A DNA stretch of 64,000 nucleotides from Devosia sp. (GTDB lineage: Bacteria; Pseudomonadota; Alphaproteobacteria; Rhizobiales; Devosiaceae). Numbering within the stretch: the stretch's first letter is position 1; every line of letters starts with the position of its first letter. The position numbers were made by a program, and so were the translations under genes. Below the pieces are notes generated by a model. It had not been told where the DNA came from, did no database searches, and saw nothing but the letters and a program-made list of their open reading frames with translations. The stretch covers positions 124,001 through 188,000 of the forward strand of contig NZ_JACZKG010000072.1 in assembly GCF_014860165.1 (NCBI RefSeq), written 5' to 3'. Positions 7,747-17,963 of this stretch are shown one piece after another.

Positions 7747-10221
7747 CTACGCCCGTGGCATCTGGTGAATGCTGACCTGCGGAATTGCCGACAGGTCCTG
7801 CGCGACCACCGGCTGGCCATCCAGGCTCAGGCCAGCCGACCAGTCCAGCATCAGCTCTGGCTTGCGCGGCATGGACAGCGACAGCCGCCCGGCCTGGGCA
7901 TCCAGAGACAGGCGGCAAGCCACCACCTGCTCGGTGAACGCCTCCAGGTCATCAGTCTCACTCACGATGACGGCCCATCCCTGCTGGTGCCCGTGGCACC
8001 GGTATTCGAGACCCGCGGCAGGCCCGGTCGTGATGGCCTCCAGGGCGCCGGTCGCCTTGTAGGCCACCAGGGCTTCGCCCGATTGCAGGATCAGCGTATC
8101 GCCATCGAGGCGATGCACGATGCCGCTGCGCGCGGCATAGGCATGGGTGAACTTCAGGCGGGCATCCGCTTCGAGCCGATAGAGCAGCATGGCCACATTG
8201 CCGGCCTGTCCGATCCGCGGCAGGGTGCCGTTTCCGGCCCAGTAGGACGGGCGCTGTTCGCCCCAAGGATCGTCCTCGCCCGGATGGTTGATCCAGCTGC
8301 GGGCCATTGGGTGAGCGGAAAAGCGCAGGTCGAGCACATGCTGCTGGTGGCCATAGCCTCCGGCCTTCGCACCGCTATTGGTGGAGAGCTGCACATGCCG
8401 GGTCTTGTAGAGGGTCAGCAGGCTCGCCGGACCGTAGCCCTGCAGATACCGCGCCGAGACCACCTCCCCCGCCGCCGGCTCCACATATTGCTCCAGCGCC
8501 GCCGGGGGTTCGTAGCGCCCCGCCGCAAACAGCGGCAGCGAGGCCACCCCACGGTTCAGCCAGCCCTTGCCAAAAGCCACCGCGGCAAACGGCGCCAGCT
8601 CGGTCAGCGGGCCGGCGCGCAACTCCTTGTCATAGGCGCGGCCCATCGAACCGGCCGGCACGCCGTTGAGGCTGTGCAGGGCCACCATGGTGAAGATGCG
8701 GTCGCATAGCACCCGCGCCCGTTGCGCCAGGGGCTCCGGAGCCAGTTCGGCCAGTGCGAGCAGCCCGATGAAGTCGACCGGGTAATAGGCCGACGAATTC
8801 CACTCGGCCAGCCCCTCTTCCTCCACGGCATCAAACCAGCGGCCCAGCCGCTCGGTGGCACGCTCCGCCTGTTCCCGGCCGGGGCGGCCCGACGCGGTGA
8901 ATATCCTCTCCGGCCAGGCGAGGCCGGCCAGCAATTGCGAGACGTGAAAGCACAAAGCGTGGTTCTCGCTCCAGAACCACATGACGTCATTGCCCTTCTC
9001 GTCCACCCAATAGCGAAAATCGAGCAGGGCCCTTTCACTGCGCAGGCGCAGATCGGCGGGCAGGCTGGCCGCGTGGCGCTGATAGGCCCATAGCAGCGGC
9101 ACCGATACGAAATCGGCGCAATCCCGCCTCTCCTCGATCGCCAATAGGGTTTCCTCGATGATCGGCCGCAGGCGCGGGTCATCGGCGCGGCCGGTTTCCA
9201 GCAGGGCGACCGCCGTCCCCATCCGCATTTCGCCATGCAGCGCCGCATGGTCGAGCGCGATCCGCTTTCGGGCCGCTAGGTCTCCGGGCAGCGGCTGTGG
9301 CACCGTCTCGTGCAGCACTGCACAGCCAATACTGCGCGCCACCCGCGATTCCCCGGCGATCAAGGTCAGCGGCAGCGTGTGATAGCCATCAGGCAGTTCC
9401 TGCCCCTGGCATAGCGGCAATTCGGTTGTGCCGGCCCTGAGGGTGAGCCGGCGATCGAGCAGCACCGCATGGGTATGGGAGGTCGATGTGACCTGGACAT
9501 GAATATCGACGTCGATGCTGGCGGGGGTATCGAACAGCAGGATCACCTGGCCGTCCCGATCGACCACATCGCCCTTGCATCGCGCCTGGCTGGCCAGGGT
9601 CTTGAGGGCATCGACCTGCTTGCCCATGCGCGCCCCGGGCAGAGTGACCGCGAGCGCCACATCGTCGAGCAGGACCATCTCGAAGAACCACTGCACGTCC
9701 CGCTCGGCCATGTCCTCGGTCAGGACGACGATCTCGCTGCCGCCAGCCTTGAGCGGCAGGTGCACGACCGTGTCTTGGGTGCTGTTGCGGGTGAACGGCT
9801 CGAACCGCCCGGCCAGTTCGCCATCGACCCAGATATGGACCCCACCACGGGTCGATAGCTGGAACGAGCAATATCGACTTTCGGCCGCTGTGACCCAGCT
9901 GCGGCACCAGCGCGCCAGGCGCGTGGGGCGGTGGCGGAACTGGGTGAATTCCACCCGCCGGTTGCTACCCGGGAGATAGAGGCTTTCCACCGGCCAGTCC
10001 GTTCTGAGGCGAACCCGGCGCGTGGCCACGTCGCGCCAGGTCGCCACCCGGCACGGCAGGTCGCCGACATCGACGAAACCGTTGACATAGCGGTAGTTCT
10101 GCTTGTCGTGCGCGACTGCCGGCTCGCCCGGAAAATACTGCGCCTCAACCGGCGAGAGCTCCCAGGCATTGAGGCTGTCGCCCTTGGAGATGGTAAGCAG
10201 GGGAGCGGGCATGGCGATCAA
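7747..10221 (-). CDS. 824-aa protein of unknown family; putative carbohydrate-active enzyme with N-terminal beta-rich and central helical region
   Basis: Long ORF co-directional with the upstream ABC operon; segments such as YWVDEKGNDVMWFWSENHALCFHVSQLLAG and EWNSSAYYPVDFIGLLALAEL resemble alpha/alpha-barrel glycan enzymes. Confidence 0.6.
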   Translation of the reverse strand: MIAMPAPLLTISKGDSLNAWELSPVEAQYFPGEPAVAHDKQNYRYVNGFVDVGDLPCRVATWRDVATRRVRLRTDWPVESLYLPGSNRRVEFTQFRHRPTRLARWCRSWVTAAESRYCSFQLSTRGGVHIWVDGELAGRFEPFTRNSTQDTVVHLPLKAGGSEIVVLTEDMAERDVQWFFEMVLLDDVALAVTLPGARMGKQVDALKTLASQARCKGDVVDRDGQVILLFDTPASIDVDIHVQVTSTSHTHAVLLDRRLTLRAGTTELPLCQGQELPDGYHTLPLTLIAGESRVARSIGCAVLHETVPQPLPGDLAARKRIALDHAALHGEMRMGTAVALLETGRADDPRLRPIIEETLLAIEERRDCADFVSVPLLWAYQRHAASLPADLRLRSERALLDFRYWVDEKGNDVMWFWSENHALCFHVSQLLAGLAWPERIFTASGRPGREQAERATERLGRWFDAVEEEGLAEWNSSAYYPVDFIGLLALAELAPEPLAQRARVLCDRIFTMVALHSLNGVPAGSMGRAYDKELRAGPLTELAPFAAVAFGKGWLNRGVASLPLFAAGRYEPPAALEQYVEPAAGEVVSARYLQGYGPASLLTLYKTRHVQLSTNSGAKAGGYGHQQHVLDLRFSAHPMARSWINHPGEDDPWGEQRPSYWAGNGTLPRIGQAGNVAMLLYRLEADARLKFTHAYAARSGIVHRLDGDTLILQSGEALVAYKATGALEAITTGPAAGLEYRCHGHQQGWAVIVSETDDLEAFTEQVVACRLSLDAQAGRLSLSMPRKPELMLDWSAGLSLDGQPVVAQDLSAIPQVSIHQMPRA

Positions 10222-10272
10222 CCGGTCAGGATATTGTGGTCAAGGCGTGGGCGTGGCGGGTCGGCGCCGCCA

Positions 10273-11325
10273 CTACGCGACTGCGCCCACCAAGGATAGT
10301 TCCTCGGCGAAGTGGCAGCGCACCTGGCGACCGCCGGCGACCTCTCGCAGGGCCGGGACCTCGGCACTGCACCTGGGCTGGGCATAGGGGCAGCGCGGGT
10401 GAAAGCTGCAGCCGGAGGGCGGATTGGCGGCATTGGCGATCTCGCCCTTGAGCGGGACGCGCTTGCGGGTGCGATTGCCGCGCGGATCGGGCTGCGGCAC
10501 TGCCGCCATCAGGGCCTCGGTATAGGGGTGCAGCGGGTTCGAGAATAACTGCTCGGTGGGCGCCACTTCCATCATCCGCCCCAGATACATCACGCCCACA
10601 CGATCGGCGATATGCTCGACCATCCCCAGATCGTGGGTGATGAAAAGGTAGGTGAGGCCGAACTGCTCCTGCAGGTCCTGCAGCAGGTTGATATTCTGTG
10701 CCGCGACCGACACGTCCAGCGCCGACACAGCTTCGTCCGCAGCGATGAAGCTCGGATTGAGCGCGAGGGCCCGGGCAATGCCGATGCGCTGGCGCTGTCC
10801 GCCCGAAAAGGCATGGGGATAGCGATTGAGGAATTCGGGGCGAAGGCCGACCACCTTGAGCAGTTCCGCCACCCGGTCGCTGATCTCGCCGCGATTGCTG
10901 TTGCCATGGATCACCATGGGCTCGCCCACCAGCTCCAGCAGCGTCATGCGCGGATTGAGCGAGGAATAGGGATCCTGGAAGATCATCTGCATCTCGGCGC
11001 GCAGCGGCCGCATCTCGCGGTCGGAGAGGGCGGAAATATCCACCACCTTGCCGCTGGCCCGCCGAAACAGTATCTGCCCCTCGGAAAGCTCATAGGCCCG
11101 CAGCATCAGCCGCGCGACGGTAGACTTGCCCGAGCCGCTTTCACCCACCAGGCCCAGCGTTTCGCCGGTTCGGATATCGAGCGATACGTCATCGATCGCC
11201 TTGACGTTGCCAACATGGCGCTTGAGCCAGCCGGCATGGATGGGAAAATACTTCTTGAGCCCACGCACGGAGACCAGCACGTCGTCAGGCAGCGTCGCCG
11301 CCGAGGTTGCCGGAATATCAGACAT
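10273..11325 (-). CDS. Oligopeptide/oligosaccharide ABC transporter ATP-binding protein (DppF/OppF type)
   Basis: [29 protein letters not shown]-terminal Cys motif GCSFHPRCPYAQPRC. Confidence 0.92.
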   Translation of the reverse strand: MSDIPATSAATLPDDVLVSVRGLKKYFPIHAGWLKRHVGNVKAIDDVSLDIRTGETLGLVGESGSGKSTVARLMLRAYELSEGQILFRRASGKVVDISALSDREMRPLRAEMQMIFQDPYSSLNPRMTLLELVGEPMVIHGNSNRGEISDRVAELLKVVGLRPEFLNRYPHAFSGGQRQRIGIARALALNPSFIAADEAVSALDVSVAAQNINLLQDLQEQFGLTYLFITHDLGMVEHIADRVGVMYLGRMMEVAPTEQLFSNPLHPYTEALMAAVPQPDPRGNRTRKRVPLKGEIANAANPPSGCSFHPRCPYAQPRCSAEVPALREVAGGRQVRCHFAEELSLVGAVA

Positions 11326-12358
11326 GGGCGGGCTCCTGGACTGCGGCGAACTGCTCGGCGATATGGCAACGCGACATCTGCAGCCCGAACATCTTCTCAG
11401 GCGGCACGGTCACGTCGCAGAGCCCGGGCACCATATGGGCGCAGCGCGGATTGAACGCACAGCCAGATGGTACGCTGAACGGGTCGGGCACCATGCCCGG
11501 AATTGTCGGCAGGCGGCGGCCCTGGTCGACGCCCAGGCGCGGGATGGAACGCAGCAGGGCCTGGGTATAGGGGTGCTTGGGCGCATAGAAGATGTCATCG
11601 ACCGTGGCAGTCTCGACCATCCGGCCCAGATACATGACCGACACGCGGTCGGCGATATCGGCCACCACACCGAAATTGTGGGTGATGAAGATGATGGCCA
11701 TGCCCAGCTCCGACTGGAGCTGCTTGAGCAGTTCGAGAATCTGCGCCTCGGTGGTTACATCAAGCGCCGTGGTGGGCTCGTCCGCAATCAACAGGCTGGG
11801 ATCGCAGCTGATGGCCAAAGCGATCATGGCCCGCTGCCGCATGCCGCCCGAAAGCTGATGGGGAAAGGCATCCACCATCTGCGCCGGGCGCGGCATCTGC
11901 ACCTTGGCGAGCAGGTCGATGGCCCGCTCGCGCGCGGCGGCACGGCTAAGCCCCTTGTGCAACTGCACTGTGCGCATGATCTGCGTGCCGATGGTGTGGA
12001 CCGGCGACAGCGCCGTCATCGGCTCCTGGAAGATCATGCCGATATGCTGGCCGCGCACCTGGCGGATAGCCCGGCTGTTGCGGTCGAGCGCCGACAGCTC
12101 GTATTGCTCGCCACTGCGGGGCCGGAAGCGAATGCTGCCTTCCGGCGCCACCGCCCGCTTGGGCAGGAGGCGCATGATGGCACGCGCCGTGATGGACTTG
12201 CCCGAGCCGCTCTCGCCCACGATGCCGAGCACTTCGCCCTTGTTCACATGGTATGAAACGCCGTTGACGGCCTTTACCAGCCCTTCCCGCAGCGGGAAGT
12301 GCACATGGACATTGTCGAGTTCGAGCAGGCGCTCGGGCGGCATGGTCTGAGAAGTCAT
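11318..12358 (-). CDS. ABC transporter ATP-binding protein (DppD/OppD type)
   Basis: [46 protein letters not shown]; start refined to [16 protein letters not shown]. Confidence 0.9.
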   Translation of the reverse strand: MTSQTMPPERLLELDNVHVHFPLREGLVKAVNGVSYHVNKGEVLGIVGESGSGKSITARAIMRLLPKRAVAPEGSIRFRPRSGEQYELSALDRNSRAIRQVRGQHIGMIFQEPMTALSPVHTIGTQIMRTVQLHKGLSRAAARERAIDLLAKVQMPRPAQMVDAFPHQLSGGMRQRAMIALAISCDPSLLIADEPTTALDVTTEAQILELLKQLQSELGMAIIFITHNFGVVADIADRVSVMYLGRMVETATVDDIFYAPKHPYTQALLRSIPRLGVDQGRRLPTIPGMVPDPFSVPSGCAFNPRCAHMVPGLCDVTVPPEKMFGLQMSRCHIAEQFAAVQEPAHV

Positions 12359-12362
12359 GGTT

Positions 12363-13490
12363 TTACTGCCCATAGGGATCGGCCGCGTCGCGCAGGCCAT
12401 CACCCAGGAAATTGAAGGCCAGCACGGTCACCACCACCGCAACGCCCGGCGACAGCAGCCACGGGGCCAGCGAGATGGAGCGCAGGTTCTGTGCGTCCTG
12501 CAGCAGCACGCCCCAGCTCACCACCGGTGGCCGCAAGCCCAGGCCGAGGAAGCTCAGCGCCGTTTCGCCCAGGATCATTTCGGGGACGGCCAGCGTCAGC
12601 GCCGCGATGATATAGGACGTCATCGAAGGCAGCATATGCTTGGTGATGATGCGATATTCACTGGCGCCGGCGAGCCGGGCGGCAAGCACGTAATCCTCGT
12701 TGCGGATGGCGAGGAACTGTCCGCGCACCACCCGCGCCAGGTAAGTCCAGCCGATCAGCGCCAGGATGAAGGTGATCAGCACATAGACAAAGATGGGATC
12801 CCAGGCGATCGGCAGCGCCGCAGCCAGACCCATCCAGAGCGGGATAGTGGGGATGGAGCGGATGAACTCCATCAGCCGCTGAATAGAGCTGTCGATCCAT
12901 CCCCCGAAATAGCCCGAGATGGAGCCCAGGGCCAGGCCGAGCACGAAGGCGAAAGCTACGCCCACCAGACCCGCCGACAACGAGACGCGCGCGCCATGAA
13001 TGAGACGCGAGAACACATCGCGCCCCAGATCGTCCGTACCCAGAAGATTGACCTGCTGGCGGCGACCCTCGACGCCGAAGAGATGGATTTCGGTCGTGAA
13101 CAGGCCGAACATGGAATAGGCATCGCCGGCAAAGAAGAAGCGTATCGGCAGCACTTCCTCCGTATCGTGCACATAGGTGACGCGCGTGGTCTCTGCATCG
13201 CGCGTCCGTTCCAGAGCATAGACGAACGGGCCGACAAACTGTCCCTCGTGGAACAGATGCACGCCGGTGGGCGGCGCCAGGGTGCGCAGGCGCTCGAACG
13301 TCACCGGATCATAGGGGGCCACGAATTCGGCAAACAGGGCGCTGACCCCAAGCAGGATCAGGAACCACATGGACACGACCGCCAGGACGTGTTTGCGGAA
13401 CCGGCGCCAGATGAGCTGCCAGGGACGCGCGCTGTAGAGCTCTTCCTTGCGCTTGTTGATCGGTTCGTCGGCGATGGATTGTTCGGTCAT
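12363..13490 (-). CDS. ABC transporter permease (DppC type)
   Basis: DDLGRDVFSRLIHGARVSLSAGLVGV and GLGLRPPVVSWGVLLQDAQ. Confidence 0.92.
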   Translation of the reverse strand: MTEQSIADEPINKRKEELYSARPWQLIWRRFRKHVLAVVSMWFLILLGVSALFAEFVAPYDPVTFERLRTLAPPTGVHLFHEGQFVGPFVYALERTRDAETTRVTYVHDTEEVLPIRFFFAGDAYSMFGLFTTEIHLFGVEGRRQQVNLLGTDDLGRDVFSRLIHGARVSLSAGLVGVAFAFVLGLALGSISGYFGGWIDSSIQRLMEFIRSIPTIPLWMGLAAALPIAWDPIFVYVLITFILALIGWTYLARVVRGQFLAIRNEDYVLAARLAGASEYRIITKHMLPSMTSYIIAALTLAVPEMILGETALSFLGLGLRPPVVSWGVLLQDAQNLRSISLAPWLLSPGVAVVVTVLAFNFLGDGLRDAADPYGQ

Positions 13491-13499
13491 GGCCCGGCC

Positions 13500-14486
13500 T
13501 CAAGCGTAGCGGATGCGCGGATCGAACCACGCCAGCAGGATGTCGGAGAAGAGCGTGCCCACCACGGTGAACAGGCTCAGGATGAGAATGAAGCTGCCGG
13601 CAAGGTACATGTCCTGCATCTTGAGCGCCTGCAGCAGCAGAGGGCCCGTCGTCGGCAGGTTCAGCACCACGGCCGTGATGACGTCGCCCGAGAACAGCGC
13701 CGGCAGGGCCCAGCCCACCGTGGAAATGAAGGGATTGAGCGCCACACGGACGGGGTAGTTCCACACCACCTGTCGCTCCGACAGACCCTGTGCATAGGCG
13801 GTTTCGACATAGGGCTTGCCCATCTCGTCCAGCATGTTCGCCCGCATGACGCGGATCAGGCCTGCGGCGCCGCCGGTTGAGAGCACGACCAGCGGAATCC
13901 ACAGATGCTGGAGCAGGTTGATGACCTTGCCCATGCTCCAGGGCGCGTTCTGGTACTGCGTCGAAAACAGGCCCCCCACGTCCATGTTGAGATAGACAAA
14001 GCTGATCCACATCAGGATGAGCGCGAGCAGGAAATCGGGCGTTCCCTTGCCCAGGAATCCGAACACGGTGAAGACATAGTCCAGCACTGAATACTGCCTG
14101 GTGGCGGAATAGACGCCGACTGGGATGGCGATGGCCCAGGTGATGACCAGGCTGATTGACGACAAGGCCAGGGTGATGGCCAGGCGGTCCCAGATCAGGC
14201 TGGATACGGGCGCGTTCCATTCCAGCGAATAGCCAAAATCGCCGCGCAGCACGATGGCGGTGATCCAGCGCCAATATTGCAGCAGGATCGGATCGTTGAG
14301 GCCCATGCGGTCACGCAGGAGTGACTCCTGGACTGCTGTCAGGTGTTCCCCGGACTGTCGCAGCTGCGCGGCATAGGCGGTGACGTAGTCTCCCGGCGGG
14401 AGCTGAATGATGAGAAATGCAATCAGCGAGATAAAGATCAGCGTTGGAATCGCCAACAGGGTACGCCGAACGATGAAGGCGATCAT
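13500..14486 (-). CDS. ABC transporter permease (DppB type)
   Basis: MIAFIVRRTLLAIPTLIFISLIAFLIIQLPPGDY; RVMRANMLDEMGKPYVETAYAQGLSERQV. Confidence 0.92.
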   Translation of the reverse strand: MIAFIVRRTLLAIPTLIFISLIAFLIIQLPPGDYVTAYAAQLRQSGEHLTAVQESLLRDRMGLNDPILLQYWRWITAIVLRGDFGYSLEWNAPVSSLIWDRLAITLALSSISLVITWAIAIPVGVYSATRQYSVLDYVFTVFGFLGKGTPDFLLALILMWISFVYLNMDVGGLFSTQYQNAPWSMGKVINLLQHLWIPLVVLSTGGAAGLIRVMRANMLDEMGKPYVETAYAQGLSERQVVWNYPVRVALNPFISTVGWALPALFSGDVITAVVLNLPTTGPLLLQALKMQDMYLAGSFILILSLFTVVGTLFSDILLAWFDPRIRYA

Positions 14487-14524
14487 GCACTGTCTCCTTG
14501 GTCACCGGCCTGAGACAGGCCGAT

Positions 14525-14554
14525 GCCGGCCACGGCATATTCACCGTGGCCGGC
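14525..14554 (-). promoter_or_regulatory. Intercistronic hairpin after the substrate-binding-protein gene
   Basis: GCCGGCCACGG-N8-CCGTGGCCGGC, perfect 11-bp stem between SBP stop and permease start. Confidence 0.65.
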
Positions 14555-14566
14555 TTCTAGCTGCGA

Positions 14567-16471
14567 TCAGTTCTGGTCGAGCCAGTATTGCTGGGTACGG
14601 GACAGGCCGACCTCGCGGAAGATGTCGTCCATGACCAGGCCCGGCTGTACGTTGTGCATCTTGTTGGACACCACGTTGACCACGGTGCCCTCGCCATGGA
14701 CGCCAATCACATAGCCGCCCTCGACAAAGGTGCGGATCAGTTTGGCCATGGCAGCATCGGCTTCCTCGATCGTGCCGGCGCTGGAGGCGACATCCCACAG
14801 GTCGAACATGGTGCGGAAGTCACTGCCCTCGGGTGGCTCGATGCCGCTTTCGCCATTGGTCGTGTACCAGACATAGTGCTGAGCGGCGTAGGTGTCATTA
14901 CCCATCATCACCCGCGGATCGGCGGGAACATAGGTCAGCCGGTCGAACGCGATGTACTGCATGTCGAACGCATTGTTGGCACGATTGGTATCGAGCTGGG
15001 TGCGATCGATGATACGCGGCAGCAGCTCTACGCCTATTTCGACATAGGTTTCGGCCAGCAGCTCCAGCGTCTTGGCATGAGCCATGTCACCGGCTTCCAC
15101 TACGAGGGTCATCCGCTTGCCATCGGGGCGCAGGCGGAAGCCTTCGCTGTCGCGCTCAGCCAATCCCGCCGCGTCGAGCAGCTCGTTGGCCATGTCAGGA
15201 TCATATTCGGTCCAGTGGCTGGCCAGATCTTCCTGATAATAGGGAGAGCCGCTGACCGGTGCCGCCTGGATCGGCTTGGCCAGACCCGACTGGGTCAGCT
15301 CGATGACCAGTTCACGATCGACGCCGATCGAGAGGGCATGGCGCACATTCTCATCGGCATAGAGCGCGTTGAGGACCTCGTCGGTGGTGTTCATGTTGAG
15401 CACCATCGACCACACGGTCGAGCCCAGCCAGGGGACGACCTGGTAGTTCCCGCGCTCTTCGTTCTCCTTGTAGAAGTCGAAGGGCTGGGACATGCCGCGG
15501 TCCTGCGCGTCGATCTGGCCCTGGGCCACCATCAGCGCCAGCGTCTGCGGGTCCTGGAACAGTCGATGGTCGATGCGATCGATATAGGGGAGCTGATTGC
15601 CCTCCTGATCGACGGCCCAATAGTAGGGATTGCGCACCATGCTCACGGTTTCGGCCGGAGCAGGGGTCTCGATCTTCCAGGCGGTCAGCACTGGCAGGTC
15701 GGGATTGGCCCACCAGGCGGTGGCAACACCCTTGGAACCCCAGAGATCCTTCCAGCTCGCCACATTGAAGCTGGCTGCCGCAGCGGCCAGCTCGGCCTCG
15801 CTGGCATAGTTGTTGTTGAAGGCGCTGAGATAATGCTTGGGGAAGACGAAGCTGGGGCGGTCCAGGCTCGGCTCGCCAGTGGAGTCCTTGGCCAAGATCT
15901 GCAGGAAGTAGACATAGGGCTGGGCAAACTTCACCGTGAAGGTGCGCTCGTCCTTGATTTCGAGTTCCATCGGGACGCCGCCCGGCGCAAAGGTCGCGTC
16001 GATGGTGGGCACGATCTCGGGATTGAGGAAGACGTCCTTGTACCAGAACTCGACGTCTTCGGTGGTGACCGGATGGCCGTCTGACCACTTGAGCCCTTCA
16101 AGCAGGGTGAAGGTGAATTCGGTCGAGGATTCATTGACCGAATAGCTCTCGATATAGCCAGGGGTCAGCTGGGCAACGCCGTCGGGGCCGGCGGCCCATT
16201 TGAGCACCCGCTCTTCCATCAGCTTGGTCGGACCCCAGCGATCACCCGGGCCGCTATAGGCGCGATGCCAGGTGCCGCCATATTCGCCCACGGAAAGGGC
16301 ATTGACCACGGTAGGCTTGGCCGGCAGGCGCTCGTCGACCGGCGGCAGCGTGCCCGCCTCGACCAGCTCGGTGAGCATCGGAGCCTCCTGGAACGCCCAG
16401 GCAGAACCTGCCAGGGCCGTAGCCGACATGGCAGCGATCGCCAGGCGCGCGATCCACTTATTGGCACTCAT
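14567..16471 (-). CDS. Family 5 extracellular solute-binding protein of the Dpp-like importer
   Basis: Signal peptide MSANKWIARLAIAAMSATALAGSAWA; SBP_bac_5 features; start refined from 16519. Confidence 0.88.
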   Translation of the reverse strand: MSANKWIARLAIAAMSATALAGSAWAFQEAPMLTELVEAGTLPPVDERLPAKPTVVNALSVGEYGGTWHRAYSGPGDRWGPTKLMEERVLKWAAGPDGVAQLTPGYIESYSVNESSTEFTFTLLEGLKWSDGHPVTTEDVEFWYKDVFLNPEIVPTIDATFAPGGVPMELEIKDERTFTVKFAQPYVYFLQILAKDSTGEPSLDRPSFVFPKHYLSAFNNNYASEAELAAAAASFNVASWKDLWGSKGVATAWWANPDLPVLTAWKIETPAPAETVSMVRNPYYWAVDQEGNQLPYIDRIDHRLFQDPQTLALMVAQGQIDAQDRGMSQPFDFYKENEERGNYQVVPWLGSTVWSMVLNMNTTDEVLNALYADENVRHALSIGVDRELVIELTQSGLAKPIQAAPVSGSPYYQEDLASHWTEYDPDMANELLDAAGLAERDSEGFRLRPDGKRMTLVVEAGDMAHAKTLELLAETYVEIGVELLPRIIDRTQLDTNRANNAFDMQYIAFDRLTYVPADPRVMMGNDTYAAQHYVWYTTNGESGIEPPEGSDFRTMFDLWDVASSAGTIEEADAAMAKLIRTFVEGGYVIGVHGEGTVVNVVSNKMHNVQPGLVMDDIFREVGLSRTQQYWLDQN

Positions 16472-16751
16472 TGATTTCGTCCCTCGTGCTTCTGCCGAAA
16501 CTGCACCCGCGGGTGACATGCGGCATCGTGAACCCTTTTAGGGTAGGCTGATCCAAATTGAAAAATTTGCATGATCACCTCCCTGTCATCCTCTGTTCCA
16601 GCGTTCGCTTGTACAATTGGCTTGTCTCATTGGCGCGTTTTGTGCTGTTACATGTACAGTCTATGCGCCAGTTTCTCCGTGGCGCAATATGAAATAATTT
16701 GCATTGCAGCCATTGTCGGAAGTGAGCGAGGGGGCCTCGCGGGAAACTTGA

Positions 16752-17963
16752 ATGGAAGATTGGCAATTGAATCAAGGTCGTAGCGGCGTGTCGCGTCGTG
16801 CTGACACAGCGCCACTTTCGGCACGAAAAAATTCACAAGCCGGTTACTTACGCCTGCTGGCCGAGGCGATGATGGGGGGCGAATCCCTGCAGCGACCCGC
16901 CCTGGCCCAAAGGATCGGCCTGTCCAAGCTGGCAGTCTCGGAGCTTCTGGCAGGCCTTGAGGTCCGTGGCCTTGTGCAGGTGGAGGGCAAGCTGGGCGGT
17001 GCGCCGGGCCGCTCGCAATTGTCCTATGCGCTCAAGGCCGATGCCGCGCTGGTGCTGGGCTTCGATGTCGGCGGCACCAAGATCGCCGGTGCCATCGCCG
17101 ATCTGCGTGGACAGGTGCTTGCAGAGACAACCGAACCGACCGTGCAGTCCGGTGCGGCCGATCTTGTCGCCCAACTGGGCAGCATGGCGGACACGCTGTG
17201 TGCACAGGCGGGCGTGCCTAGATTCCGCCTGCGCGCAGGCGCTGTCGGCATCCCGGCGGCCGTCCACCCGATCACCGCCGACTTGAGCCTTGCCGGCAAT
17301 CTTCCGGGGCTGGAGGGTGGCAATCTGCGTTCGAGTCTGCGCGACGCACTGGGCGTCAACGTTCTCATCGACAACGATGTCAACCTGGCTCTTCTCGCCG
17401 AAATCGGCCAGGGCACCGACCCGCGCCGGGGAAATGCCGCCTTCATTGCCCTGGGAACCGGCATCGGCGGCGCGCTGATGATCAACGGCCACCTGTTGCG
17501 CGGTGCGCATGGTGGCGCCGGCGAGCTTGGCTATATGCCCCTGTGGCAGATCGACGGGCCGGGCGTCCCATCGCTCGAAGAAAGGGTTGGCGAGGCAGGC
17601 ATTCGTCGCGACTATGTGAGCCGGGGCGGTGACGCTGCCCATACCGTGCGCGATATCTTTGCCGCTGCAGAGCACGGCAACAAGACTGCCCGGGACGTCC
17701 TGGACGCTGCCGCCCACCACGTGGCGCGGGCCGCCCTCGCCCTCTTGGCATTGCTCGACCCCGATCTGCTCATCTTCGGCGGCAGCATCGGATCCCGCCC
17801 AGAATTCATCGAGCGCGTCGAGCGCCTGGTGTCCGCCACCTGGTTGCGACCGATCCAGGTTGTCCGCAGTCGCAGCGGCGGCAGGGCCGGCCTGCTCGGG
17901 GCGCTGGACCTAGCCCGGGGGGCCCTGCTGGAAGAGCTGTTCGGAACCCTTCCGACGCGCTGA
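16752..17963 (+). CDS. ROK-family transcriptional regulator
   Basis: N-terminal wHTH, then LGFDVGGTKIAGAIADLRG and FIALGTGIGGALMINGHLLRGAHGGAGELGYM. Confidence 0.9.
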   Translation: MEDWQLNQGRSGVSRRADTAPLSARKNSQAGYLRLLAEAMMGGESLQRPALAQRIGLSKLAVSELLAGLEVRGLVQVEGKLGGAPGRSQLSYALKADAALVLGFDVGGTKIAGAIADLRGQVLAETTEPTVQSGAADLVAQLGSMADTLCAQAGVPRFRLRAGAVGIPAAVHPITADLSLAGNLPGLEGGNLRSSLRDALGVNVLIDNDVNLALLAEIGQGTDPRRGNAAFIALGTGIGGALMINGHLLRGAHGGAGELGYMPLWQIDGPGVPSLEERVGEAGIRRDYVSRGGDAAHTVRDIFAAAEHGNKTARDVLDAAAHHVARAALALLALLDPDLLIFGGSIGSRPEFIERVERLVSATWLRPIQVVRSRSGGRAGLLGALDLARGALLEELFGTLPTR

